This document shows, piece by piece, positions 1-5,932 of a stretch of DNA of 6,329 bases; positions within the stretch are counted from its first letter, which is position 1, and each line of letters begins with the position of its first letter. The translations under genes were made by a program, and so were the position numbers. This DNA is from JAYODZ01 sp965662735 (lineage in GTDB: Bacteria > Pseudomonadota > Alphaproteobacteria > RS24), in assembly GCA_965662735.1 (NCBI GenBank), contig CBFIIU010000032.1, forward strand, positions 1 to 6,329, in the 5' to 3' direction. Under the pieces are notes generated by a model. It was not told where the DNA came from and did not search any database. It was given only the letters and a program-made list of their open reading frames with translations.

Positions 1-667
1 AGTAGACCTCAGGCTCAATTTGACCACGGGTCTTAATCATATAGGGTTCCGAGGTGACATAGCCTTGCTGGATGGCCTGAGGGTTCACCAAAAAAGGCGC
101 GAGATTATATGTGTATTTACGTATTTGGTTATTTTCAAAGCCAAATGTGGCTCGTAACCAAACCCAAAAAGCACCTATTGTCGCATCGGCAATCATAATC
201 GGCTGACCGCGCATGTCGGCAAGGCTGTTAATGTCGTCGCGGGGGTGCGTGATTAAGACTTGCGGGTCTTTTTGAAACGCGGCCATGACCGCCTTGGCGG
301 GAACCCCTTGGCGCACCATGTTGAGGGGAATGAAACTGTTGGACCCCATGCCAAACTCAATCGCTCCTGCTCCGAGCAATTGCGGAATATTGACGCCGGG
401 CCCGCCACTGCGAATGGTAACCGACAGACCGCGTGCCGCGTAATATCCTCTCGCGAGAGCCTGATAAAACCCGCCTTGCTCGGCTTGGGCTTTCCAATCT
501 GTCGCAAAACTGACGGCGCGTTTTTGGTGAGTGGCGGCTGGGGTGTCGGCGGTTTCAGCCCTAGCGCTGGTTACGCCCATCGCCGCACAGACACTCAAAA
601 AGAAGCAGAAAAATGCGAGGACGCTGCCGATTGAGACCCCTTTATTATGCTGACCTGCTAAACGCAT
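1..667 (-). CDS. NMT1/THI5-like ABC transporter substrate-binding protein (3' end off the window)
   Basis: Periplasmic solute-binding component of an ABC importer. The reading frame is open from ATG at 667-665 to the left edge (222 codons); the family is usually about 320-340 aa, so roughly the last third is missing. Residues 1-37 are a Sec-type signal peptide: a hydrophobic core near residues 13-33, then Ala-Arg-Ala with likely cleavage before Glu38. The mature protein begins with a typical SsuA/THI5 fold: FATDWKAQAEQGGFYQALA, then a GGPGVNIPQLLGAGAIEFG segment (ligand-cleft loop), QKDPQVLITHP, and near the edge an IQQGYVTSEPY stretch characteristic of this subfamily. The start is supported by AGGGAG at 678-673, five bases upstream. 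Relatives bind thiamine-pyrimidine precursors, nitrate/sulfonates or other small organics; the ligand cannot be read from this fragment. Permease and ATPase genes would be expected beyond the left edge. Family assignment is firm, substrate unknown. Confidence 0.85.
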   Translation of the reverse strand, partial: MRLAGQHNKGVSIGSVLAFFCFFLSVCAAMGVTSARAETADTPAATHQKRAVSFATDWKAQAEQGGFYQALARGYYAARGLSVTIRSGGPGVNIPQLLGAGAIEFGMGSNSFIPLNMVRQGVPAKAVMAAFQKDPQVLITHPRDDINSLADMRGQPIMIADATIGAFWVWLRATFGFENNQIRKYTYNLAPFLVNPQAIQQGYVTSEPYMIKTRGQIEPEVY

Positions 668-905
668 GATCTCTCCCTCGCTACACCGCCACAGCTTACA
701 TTGCTGCCTCTTGCGCCCCCGTAAGATAGGGAAGGCGCTCTCTTGGATTATGGGGAGCAAAGCATATTTTGGGACGGAGTTCAAAACCCAGTTGGGCAAT
801 TCCGATCAAACAAGGGAGTGGCCGGAAATAAGGCCTGTCTAAGTTCATGAAATTACGGGGAGAAGCACGCTAAGGCCACGCACAAAATGCTATAATATAT
901 TGATT

Positions 906-920
906 TTAATTCGTTTTTTA
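906..920. promoter_or_regulatory. Possible CtrA-type box (TTAA-N7-TTTA)
   Basis: TTAA at 906-909, seven bases, then TTTA at 917-920. This matches 7 of 8 defined bases of the alphaproteobacterial CtrA consensus TTAA-N7-TTAA. CtrA is a known regulator of GTA genes in Rhodobacter, which makes the position upstream of terminase genes suggestive. However, the surroundings are AT-rich, the site is about 240 bp from the first terminase codon, and chance matches are easy here. Confidence 0.15.
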
Positions 921-978
921 TTGCAGCGCGTCACGCTATTTGATAAGGTTTTGTCATCATCGGCTGAATGTGTCGGGG

Positions 979-1085
979 TCAATCATCAAAACGCAACGCC
1001 GACGCAAAAGCCAGAATGAGGCCCACATAGAGGCCCATATTAAGGCCGAGATTTTTCTTCCGCCTTGAGCGGCCTCGCTAATCAA
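979..1085 (-). other. Doubtful small membrane-protein ORF, possibly frameshifted
   Basis: On the minus strand, ATG at 1038 opens a 19-codon frame ending at TGA 981-979. It encodes one short hydrophobic segment (MGLYVGLILAFASALRFDD). Upstream in that frame is a basic Arg/Lys-rich stretch with no start codon. In the neighbouring frame, TTG at 1085 begins ISEAAQGGRK and could join the hydrophobic frame by a one-base shift in the A5 run at 1056-1052. The composite would be about 35 aa with a polar head, basic collar and one membrane helix, which looks protein-like. No ribosome-binding site is obvious. It may be chance or a decayed gene. Confidence 0.15.
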
Positions 1086-1093
1086 ACCCGTTT

Positions 1094-1123
1094 ATGACCT
1101 ACCGTCCCATCGATTTTTATATC
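1094..1123 (+). promoter_or_regulatory. Weak sigma70-like promoter candidate for the terminase genes
   Basis: ATGACC at 1094-1099 (4 of 6 to TTGACA) and TATATC at 1118-1123 (4 of 6 to TATAAT) are separated by 18 bases. This would put the transcript start about 35 bases before the small-terminase ATG. The same stretch begins a 22-codon ORF (1094-1162, starting MTYRPIDFY) that stops one base before that ATG, so a leader peptide is an alternative reading. Both are weak. Confidence 0.2.
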
Positions 1124-1163
1124 TCCGCTCGCGGTACAACCGTCGGATGCCTGTCACGATAAT

Positions 1164-1490
1164 ATGACCCGACAGACCATTGGCCGTCAGCGACGTGAAA
1201 TTTTATGGGAGACATCGGATCATTTGATTGCCGAGTTTCTTAAGCTCGAGGGTCGCCTTGCCGCCGATAAAGAAGCGCTGGATGACGCGGATGAGCGCTA
1301 CCTGCGCATGTTTTTGACGATGGTACGGGCCTTGGATGGATTGTGTCGGTTGGTGGAGCGTCAAGGATCGCAAGATGAAATGCAAACGATGAAAACAAAG
1401 TTGGACACTCTTGAGGACATACAACGCCGATTGGCTCGCCTCGCTACCCGAGGTGCTCCGGAAAGCCTTTCTGGAGACCCTGAGCAATGA
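1164..1490 (+). CDS. Candidate GTA small terminase subunit (gp1-like), hypothetical protein
   Basis: 108 aa, highly charged and predicted almost entirely helical. Residues 20-66 contain a long amphipathic stretch (IAEFLKLEGRLAADKEALD, then YLRMFLTMVRALDGLCRLV) and residues 72-94 a second coiled-coil-like helix. The C-terminus is short, polar and probably disordered. I did not recognise it from a signature. The call rests on position immediately before the large terminase, on size (RcGTA gp1 is similarly about 100 aa) and on a helical oligomerisation-domain appearance. In such a role it would assemble as a ring and present DNA to TerL. No helix-turn-helix is evident. ATG 1164 is the only start in frame after TGA 1095-1097, and no Shine-Dalgarno sequence precedes it. 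The last 80 bases overlap the next gene in a different frame. Confidence 0.55.
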   Translation: MTRQTIGRQRREILWETSDHLIAEFLKLEGRLAADKEALDDADERYLRMFLTMVRALDGLCRLVERQGSQDEMQTMKTKLDTLEDIQRRLARLATRGAPESLSGDPEQ

Positions 1491-2709
1491 TGAACTCACG
1501 GCGTTGCTCTGGGATTGGGCTTTTTGGGCACGGTTGGAACAATGGCCGCCGCCTCAGCCTTGGACCAGCTGGCTGTTTCTCGGAGGCCGCGGTGCCGGTA
1601 AAACGCGGGCGGGTGCGGAGTGGGTGCGGATGCTGGTTTCCGCCGATCCGCCGGCGCGATCGCTCGCGCTTATTGGCGAGACTTATGCGGCGGTGCGCGC
1701 GGTTATGGTGGAGGGGCCGTCTGGCATTTTGGCCATATCGCCCACCCATGAGCGCCCTCAATTTTTCCCAAGCCGACAGTTACTGGTTTGGCCAAATGGT
1801 GCGCAAGCGCGCCTATTTGCCTCGACCGCTCCTGAAGCATTGCGCGGACCACAATTCGACGCGGCTTGGTGTGACGAGTTGGCGAAGTGGAAATATACCG
1901 ACGCCACTTGGGACATGTTGCAATTTGGTCTGCGCTTGGGTCTGCATCCCCAACAAATGATCACGACGACACCACGCTCTGTGCCGTTGCTGCGATCTTT
2001 GATCGATGATCCGCAGTGCAAAGTCACGCGTTCCACCAGCCAGGCCAATGCGGCAAGTTTGGCCCCGTCATTCTTGCGCGATATTGTTGGGCGTTATGCG
2101 GGCAGCCGCCTTGGTCGCCAGGAATTGGACGGTGAACTCTTGCCGGATCAAGGGCAAGGCTATTGGACGGCTGATCTTTTGGAGCGCCAGCGCTGCACTG
2201 CGCGGCCCGTCTTGGCGCGGGTAATTGTGAGCCTCGACCCGGCCGTGTCGGCTGGCGCACGGGCCAATGCATGCGGTATTATCGTTCTCGGGCAGGCGGC
2301 ATCGGGCGAGGCCTATGTTTTGGCCGATGAAACCCGGCAAGGGTTAACGCCGTTAAACTGGGCGCATCATGTGGGGGCGGTGTATGCCCAATATGGCGCC
2401 AGTTTGCTGGTCGCCGAGGTTAACCAAGGGGGGGGCTTGGTTCGCGACATTATCTTGCGAGAATTCCCCCATATCGAGTTTGTGGCGGTGCGCGCAGGCG
2501 TGAATAAGGCCCAGCGTGCCGAGCCCATTGCGGCCCTTTATGAGCGCGGTATGGTTTTTCATTATGGCCGGTTTGACGCTTTAGAGGATGAGATGATCCG
2601 CTATTGCGGGAGTGGCGCCAGCCCGGATCGGCTAGATGCTCTGGTCTGGGGATTGGGCGAGCTCTTGCTCAAACCGCATGCCATTGCCTCCCAAATTCGC
2701 TCCCTATGA
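1411..2709 (+). CDS. terL: GTA-type large terminase subunit (TerL)
   Basis: 432 aa, full length for the GTA/phage Terminase_6 type. It is the ATP-driven motor that pumps DNA through the portal and the nuclease that cuts it. Residues 8-50 match the GTA-type N-terminus (WLASLP, then an FWARLEQWPPP stretch). Walker A is GGRGAGKT (58-65). The Walker B region is FDAAWCDE (149-156) with acidic Asp155-Glu156. The coupling motif is TTTP (185-188). The C-terminal RNase H-like nuclease keeps its acidic residues: Asp276 in SLDPAVS, Glu336 in VAEVNQGG, and Asp406/Asp409 in DRLDALVW. All catalytic positions I can check are present, so the product looks active. The start is TTG 1411; the frame is closed by TGA at 1390-1392, so only this TTG or GTG 1453 could serve, and the family homology at residues 8-13 favours TTG. 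It overlaps the preceding gene by 80 bases, suggesting translational coupling. Confidence 0.93.
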   Translation: MRTYNADWLASLPEVLRKAFLETLSNDELTALLWDWAFWARLEQWPPPQPWTSWLFLGGRGAGKTRAGAEWVRMLVSADPPARSLALIGETYAAVRAVMVEGPSGILAISPTHERPQFFPSRQLLVWPNGAQARLFASTAPEALRGPQFDAAWCDELAKWKYTDATWDMLQFGLRLGLHPQQMITTTPRSVPLLRSLIDDPQCKVTRSTSQANAASLAPSFLRDIVGRYAGSRLGRQELDGELLPDQGQGYWTADLLERQRCTARPVLARVIVSLDPAVSAGARANACGIIVLGQAASGEAYVLADETRQGLTPLNWAHHVGAVYAQYGASLLVAEVNQGGGLVRDIILREFPHIEFVAVRAGVNKAQRAEPIAALYERGMVFHYGRFDALEDEMIRYCGSGASPDRLDALVWGLGELLLKPHAIASQIRSL

Positions 2710-2751
2710 CAGCGATGGCGTCGCGCACTTATCTTGCATGACCATCACAGC

Positions 2752-2758
2752 GAGAAGG
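2752..2758 (+). promoter_or_regulatory. Ribosome-binding site that sets the portal start
   Basis: GAGAAGG lies eight bases before ATG 2767. It favours this start over the in-frame TTG 2734, which has no such site and would add an 11-residue His-rich head not seen in portal proteins. Confidence 0.5.
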
Positions 2759-2766
2759 CAAGCCGG

Positions 2767-3129
2767 ATGACTTTATGGACAAAAATAAAACACTGGCGCG
2801 GGCTCGATAATCGGCACCAAGAAGCTGGCGCGTCGAGCCGCTCCATGGCCCACGATTTATTATGCGGCCCTGCGGCCTGGCCATCGGGGCAGCATAGTTT
2901 GGTGAGTTACCATCAGCGCGTGACGGCCGCCTATCGCGGCAATCCCATCGGGTATCGCGCGGTGCGGATGATTGCGGAGGCTTGCGCATCGGTTCCTCTA
3001 TGTGTTGTGGGAAAAACGCTCTCCGATGCCTCGATCCAGCATCTCCAGGGGATGATCGACCAGCCGCACCCGCACTTGGCGGGGCGCGATTTACAGGAGC
3101 CGTTTCATGACCCTTTTTCAGCCCAATGA
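2767..3129 (+). pseudogene. Truncated GTA/HK97-type portal protein (N-terminal 110 codons only)
   Basis: Portal proteins form the dodecameric ring at the capsid vertex through which TerL packages DNA, and GTA versions are about 390-400 aa. Only 120 codons are open here. Residues 48-77 carry the family's N-terminal signature (YHQRVTAAYRGNP, then YRAVRMIAEACASVP). Residues 94-111 match the following conserved segment (GMIDQPHPHLAGRDLQE). After Glu111 the frame reads PFHDPFSAQ and stops, and these last codons already lie over the start of the DUF2793 gene. The stem, wing, crown and clip regions are all absent, so a functional ring is not expected. This is a clean truncation by deletion, not decay by scattered stops. 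An extended start at TTG 2734 is possible but less likely. It lies 57 bases after terL. Confidence 0.85.
3095..3099 (+). promoter_or_regulatory. Ribosome-binding site of the DUF2793 gene, inside the truncated portal
   Basis: AGGAG seven bases before ATG 3107. It also encodes codons 110-111 of the portal remnant, so the deletion junction must be at or just before this element if it came with the DUF2793 gene. Its survival means the downstream gene can still be translated. Confidence 0.6.
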
Positions 3130-3892
3130 TCGAACCCCATTGCTGGCCTTGCCTTATCTGATTGCCGATCAAGCACAAAAACATGTCACGGTGAACGAGG
3201 CCTTGAATGCGATCGATCGACTTATGTATCTGAGCTTCGACGGGCTCGATGTGCGTGAGCCCCCAGCGGCGCCATCAGAAGGAGCGACCTATAGCATTGG
3301 CGCCCAGGCGCGCGGGGCGTTCTTTGGATATGATGGCTATATTGCCATCTGGCGCGCGGGCCAATGGGCCTTTCATTTGCCGCGCGAGGGCTGGCGGGCG
3401 TGGAGTATTGAAACGCATTCTTTTTTGGTATTTTCACAAAACCAGTGGATCGCCGCTTTGGCGCCATCCGATGATGGGGGGACTTCAACCTCGCCGGGCG
3501 GGTCGGGCGCTGTTCCTGATGATCGCGTTGAGCTGATTGCTGGGCTGACATTACACAGAGAGCTGATGTCGGTTAATTTAGATGGTGCCAATTCGAACCG
3601 CGTTTTGAGCGTTGATCTCATCCCGCACCACCGGATGTTTTTGGGGGTTGCCGTGAAGGTCATCCGCAAAATCGAGGGAACGCAGTCGTGGCGCCTTGGG
3701 GATTATGTGAGCACATCGCGCTATGGGCATGGCTTGCCGGTTGATGTCGGCACGCGTGTCATGGGTCTATCGAGCCCCGCTTACGTCTATTGGGTGGATC
3801 AGCCTTTAATTCTGAATACCGAGAAAAATGGTGTGTTTTCGAGCGGTCAAATCGACTTCGTGACCTATAGTATTGGCATGACCATCGACTAA
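3107..3892 (+). CDS. DUF2793 domain protein, GTA/phage tail-end protein
   Basis: 261 aa. Residues 10-118 are a textbook DUF2793 domain: LPYLIADQAQKHVTVNEAL near the N-terminus, then PPAAPSEGATY, DGYIAIWRAGQWAFHLP, and GWRAWSIETHSFLVF. Residues 121-139 form a Gly/Ser/Thr/Pro/Asp linker. Residues 140-261 make a beta-rich C-terminal domain of the type often found after DUF2793 in GTA clusters, containing SYDLG-like and VDQPLILN segments and ending FVTYSIGMTID. Family members sit at the distal end of GTA or prophage tail modules and are presumed to be fibre, baseplate or surface-attachment components; the biochemical role is not established. Here it directly follows the portal stump, overlapping it by 23 bases in another frame. 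The ORF is complete with a good ribosome-binding site, so it may still be expressed. Confidence 0.88.
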   Translation: MTLFQPNDRTPLLALPYLIADQAQKHVTVNEALNAIDRLMYLSFDGLDVREPPAAPSEGATYSIGAQARGAFFGYDGYIAIWRAGQWAFHLPREGWRAWSIETHSFLVFSQNQWIAALAPSDDGGTSTSPGGSGAVPDDRVELIAGLTLHRELMSVNLDGANSNRVLSVDLIPHHRMFLGVAVKVIRKIEGTQSWRLGDYVSTSRYGHGLPVDVGTRVMGLSSPAYVYWVDQPLILNTEKNGVFSSGQIDFVTYSIGMTID

Positions 3893-3913
3893 GCCTTTTT
3901 CGCCGATGCTTGC

Positions 3914-3957
3914 GTGACCCTGCGGAAATCCCTTGCCAGGGGCTTTGTCTGCGTCAC
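3914..3957 (+). other. Imperfect stem-loop between the GTA remnant and the nitroreductase gene
   Basis: GTGAC at 3914-3918 pairs with GTCAC at 3953-3957. An inner hairpin CCCT-TGCC-AGGG lies at 3930-3941, with an AAA/TTT extension at 3926-3928 and 3944-3946. Bulges separate the arms and no T-run follows, so it is not a standard intrinsic terminator on the plus strand. It lies 22 bases after the DUF2793 stop. A role in transcript ending or stability is possible but unproven. Confidence 0.25.
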
Positions 3958-4016
3958 CATGTTCCGATGGGAGGTCTGGTCAGATGCCGGGACTATGCTA
4001 AAGTGAGCCCTTATTT

Positions 4017-4022
4017 GGAGGT
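4017..4022 (+). promoter_or_regulatory. Strong ribosome-binding site of the nitroreductase gene
   Basis: GGAGGT, five bases before ATG 4028, is the best Shine-Dalgarno in the window and fixes the start. A TATGCT at 3994-3999 could be a -10 element, but I see no fitting -35 element. Confidence 0.75.
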
Positions 4023-4027
4023 AGCTC

Positions 4028-4720
4028 ATGTCCCGTCTGACCACTGCATCACCCAGCGTTTCTGACGCGCTCGAGACCCGTTTTTCGTGTCGGGCTTTTC
4101 TCGACAAGCCCGTCGACCCCCAACTCGTTCGGAAAATTATCGAGACGGCGACCCGCGCGCCTTCCGGAGGTAATTTGCAACCCTGGCATGTTTGGGTGGT
4201 CTCCGGCGAACCTTTGCGTCAGTTTTCTCAAGATATCTTCAGCCGCGCCTCGGAAAATCCTGCGGGCGAGGGGTCGGAGTATCACATCTATCCTCCCGAA
4301 ATTACCGATCCCTATGACACGCGTCGTGCCGATATTGGTGAGCGCATGTATGGCTTATTGGGAATTCCGCGCGAGGATCGTCGGGCGCGCATTGTCCAAA
4401 TGCTCGAAAATTATAAATTTTTTGGCGCACCCGTGGGCATGTTTTTTGCGCTCGATAAGCAAATGCAAGAAGGCCAATGGTCTGATATGGGCATGCTGAT
4501 CCAATCCATTATGCTGCTGGCGCGCGAGCATGGCTTGCACAGCTGCCCTCAAGAAATTTGGGCGATGTGGTCGCCGAGTGTGAAAAAATTCCTGTCGATG
4601 CCAGACAATATGACGTTCTTCTGTGGGTTGGCGTTAGGATATGCCGATCCCGATGCTCCGCTCAATCAACTGCAATCTCCGCGCGCACCGCTAACTGAGA
4701 ATGTGAGCTTTATCGGCTGA
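4028..4720 (+). CDS. FMN-dependent nitroreductase family protein
   Basis: 230 aa, normal length for the family. It is a cytoplasmic, dimeric FMN enzyme expected to reduce nitroaromatics, quinones or related acceptors with NAD(P)H; the natural substrate is unknown. The N-terminal FMN-phosphate motif is TRFSCRAF (17-24; Arg18, Ser20 and Arg22 take the usual places). The second flavin motif is APSGGNLQPW (44-53). The middle helix WSDMGMLIQSIMLLA (151-165) belongs to the dimer/flavin core, followed by GLHSCPQ (169-175). The C-terminal CGLALGYAD (199-207) is followed by the typical PxNxL and SPRAPL tail. It resembles COG0778 PnbA/NfnB-like proteins; the BluB and cobalamin-biosynthesis branch is less likely. 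Its stop codon overlaps the ccmI start by one base, so it probably heads the ccm transcript. No link between nitroreductases and cytochrome c maturation is established. Confidence 0.92.
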   Translation: MSRLTTASPSVSDALETRFSCRAFLDKPVDPQLVRKIIETATRAPSGGNLQPWHVWVVSGEPLRQFSQDIFSRASENPAGEGSEYHIYPPEITDPYDTRRADIGERMYGLLGIPREDRRARIVQMLENYKFFGAPVGMFFALDKQMQEGQWSDMGMLIQSIMLLAREHGLHSCPQEIWAMWSPSVKKFLSMPDNMTFFCGLALGYADPDAPLNQLQSPRAPLTENVSFIG

Positions 4721-5361
4721 TGACTTTTATTTTTTGGGGATGTGCAGCAGGGGGTGCGACCGGCGTCAGCTGGATGTTGGCGCGGCCGTTTTTTGGCCAG
4801 TCCCGCTGGGTGCCTAGTTTCATTTTGGTGCTTATTCCTCTGCTCACCTTGCTCGTTTATATGGCGGTCGGATCGCCCACGCAAACCGACGCACCGCTGA
4901 GCCAGCGACTGGCGGCACCCATGGCCAGTTTGCCCCTGAATGGGTTAATTGTGAGAGTCGAACAACGTTTGAAAGAAACGCCCGATGATGCCCGCGGCTG
5001 GCAAATGTTGGCCTTGCTGCGACAACGTCAAGGGGCGTCTGATCTCGCAATTTTAGCTTGGCAAAATGTCATGCGGTTGCGCGGGGAGAGCGCTGATATT
5101 TGGTTGGCGATTGCAGAAAATTGGATCGCGCAAAACGGAGGCGACATCCAAGGCCCAGCTCGCGAGGCGCTGCAACGCGCCGCGCGCCTTGAACCAGATC
5201 ACCCGATGGTGGGATATTATGAAGGGCTCGATCTTGCGCAGCAGGGCCAAGCCCAAGCCGCCAGAGATCGATGGCGCATAGTTGGCACAGGGTTAGCGGC
5301 CGATGATCCTTTAAAGCAAGCGATTGAGGATAGCATTACTCAGCTGCAAGCCCAACCTTAA
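4720..5361 (+). CDS. ccmI: Cytochrome c maturation protein CcmI (CycH-like TPR protein), short form
   Basis: 213 aa membrane protein that holds apocytochrome c for the heme ligation complex with CcmF and CcmH. Two membrane helices lie at about residues 3-22 and 31-50, followed by the family hallmark YMAVGSP, then a DAPLSQR segment (57-63). The periplasmic part (73-209) contains TPR repeats. The first spans about 73-105 (LKETPDDARGWQMLALLRQR); a second follows to about 140 (AWQNVMRLRGESADIWLAIA), then ALQRAARLEPDHPM, EGLDLAQQGQAQAARDRW and a closing DPLKQAIEDSI. This pattern is diagnostic of CcmI. The usual cytoplasmic loop of some 60-80 residues between the two helices is missing; only about eight residues join them. 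There is also no long C-terminal extension, so the protein is roughly half the length of Rhodobacter CcmI. ATG 4720 overlaps the preceding TGA, implying translational coupling, and no separate Shine-Dalgarno is evident. Confidence 0.88.
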   Translation: MTFIFWGCAAGGATGVSWMLARPFFGQSRWVPSFILVLIPLLTLLVYMAVGSPTQTDAPLSQRLAAPMASLPLNGLIVRVEQRLKETPDDARGWQMLALLRQRQGASDLAILAWQNVMRLRGESADIWLAIAENWIAQNGGDIQGPAREALQRAARLEPDHPMVGYYEGLDLAQQGQAQAARDRWRIVGTGLAADDPLKQAIEDSITQLQAQP

Positions 5362-5413
5362 GGCGTGACGGCTCCGCACTAAAACCGATAGATTGGATTG
5401 AGACATTCGCGGC

Positions 5414-5932
5414 ATGAACACAGGACAGCAAAAAAAAGCGCATGATGGGACGCACCGGCGGCGGTCCGCACAACGGGTTCGGGTGATGATGATTTTCGGG
5501 GGTCTGGCGGTTCTAGGCCTCGCGGTCACCCTGATGTTGACTGCCTTGCGCGATAATATGGTGTTTTTTCAATCCCCGAGCGATCTTGCAGAAAATGGCT
5601 ATCCGGTTAATCGTATTCGCATCGGGGGCATGGTCCGCTCGGGCTCGGTTAATCGCGATGGCTTGACCATTCAGTTCGACGTCACCGACTTTGCGCATGA
5701 TGTTTCGGTCGAATATACGGGCATGCTCCCCGATCTTTTCCGAGAGGGGCAGGGCGTTGTCGCTGAAGGGGCCTTTACCCCGGCGGGTGTTTTTGTTGCC
5801 GACACGATTTTGGCTAAGCATGATGAAACCTACATGCCGCCGGAAGTTGCTGACGCGTTGCAACGCGCTGAAGAACGACCATCCGCCGCCACCCCGCCCG
5901 ACGCAATTTCCGCACCACAGGGCCGACAATGA
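5414..5932 (+). CDS. ccmE: Cytochrome c maturation heme chaperone CcmE
   Basis: 172 aa, normal length. CcmE binds heme covalently in the periplasm and passes it to the CcmF/CcmH ligation complex. The N-terminus is basic (HRRRSAQRVR at 14-23), followed by a single membrane anchor at about 25-44 and the family motif LRDNMVFFQSPSDL (45-58). The beta-barrel OB-fold domain spans about 64-134 (RIRIGGMVRSGSV, FDVTDF, VEYTGMLPDLFREGQGVVAEG). The heme-binding motif AKHDETYMP (134-142) contains the covalent ligand His136 and Tyr140. A flexible Pro/Ala-rich tail ends the protein, as usual. It starts 52 bases after ccmI; no strong Shine-Dalgarno or promoter is visible in that gap, so it is most likely in the same transcript. 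The stop overlaps the ccmF start in an ATGA quartet. Confidence 0.97.
   Translation: MNTGQQKKAHDGTHRRRSAQRVRVMMIFGGLAVLGLAVTLMLTALRDNMVFFQSPSDLAENGYPVNRIRIGGMVRSGSVNRDGLTIQFDVTDFAHDVSVEYTGMLPDLFREGQGVVAEGAFTPAGVFVADTILAKHDETYMPPEVADALQRAEERPSAATPPDAISAPQGRQ

Larger units (their letters stand above)
668..1163. other. Divergent intergenic region, about 500 bp
   Basis: This stretch separates the minus-strand binding-protein gene from the plus-strand terminase genes. No convincing protein gene is visible. It holds an AT-rich core at about 881-925, which includes a perfect TATAAT at 891-896 without a matching -35 element at 16-18 bp. It also holds a CtrA-like half match (906-920), a weak promoter-like pair just before the small-terminase gene (1094-1123), and a doubtful short minus-strand ORF (979-1085). 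A two-fold imperfect repeat of GAGGCCCA-C/T-AT lies at about 1018-1040. No tRNA or obvious riboswitch was seen. Promoters for the binding-protein gene must lie here, but none is clear. Confidence 0.6.
1164..3892 (+). mobile_element. Remnant of a GTA/prophage structural gene cluster with internal deletion
   Basis: Four adjoining plus-strand genes follow the order expected for an alphaproteobacterial GTA cluster: small-terminase candidate, large terminase, portal, and a DUF2793 protein, which usually sits at the distal end after the tail genes. Portal is cut after about 110 codons and runs directly into the DUF2793 start. Prohead protease, major capsid, head-tail connector, tape measure and baseplate genes are missing. 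No integrase, att site or tRNA borders are visible, which fits a resident GTA better than a recent prophage. Base composition does not differ visibly from the flanking chromosomal genes. Whether the missing genes are elsewhere in the genome cannot be seen here. Confidence 0.7.

Noticed and set aside
260..634. Plus-strand ORF of 124 codons over the substrate-binding protein gene
   Set aside because: It lies antisense to a clear NMT1/THI5-like gene with signal peptide and ribosome-binding site, and its translation shows no family features.
790..805. CCCA-GT-TGGG mini-palindrome followed on the minus strand by TTTT
   Set aside because: A two-base loop and four-pair stem cannot form a stable terminator, and no supported gene ends there.
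1151..1175. CTGTC/GACAG inverted repeat spanning the small-terminase start codon
   Set aside because: Only five pairs around a 15-base loop; too weak to call a regulatory hairpin.
1203..2562. Several minus-strand ORFs of 69-105 codons and two alternative-frame plus ORFs inside the terminase genes
   Set aside because: They are shadows of terL and its upstream partner; translations are low-complexity, Arg/Pro/Cys-rich and lack starts with ribosome-binding sites.
2734..2766. TTG 2734 as the portal start
   Set aside because: No Shine-Dalgarno precedes it and it adds a His-rich head; ATG 2767 has GAGAAGG at good spacing.
2729..3184. Minus-strand ORF of 151 codons opposite the portal stump
   Set aside because: The plus frame has unmistakable portal motifs and a Shine-Dalgarno; the antisense product is Arg/Pro/Ser-rich and unrecognisable. 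Open antisense frames are common at this composition.
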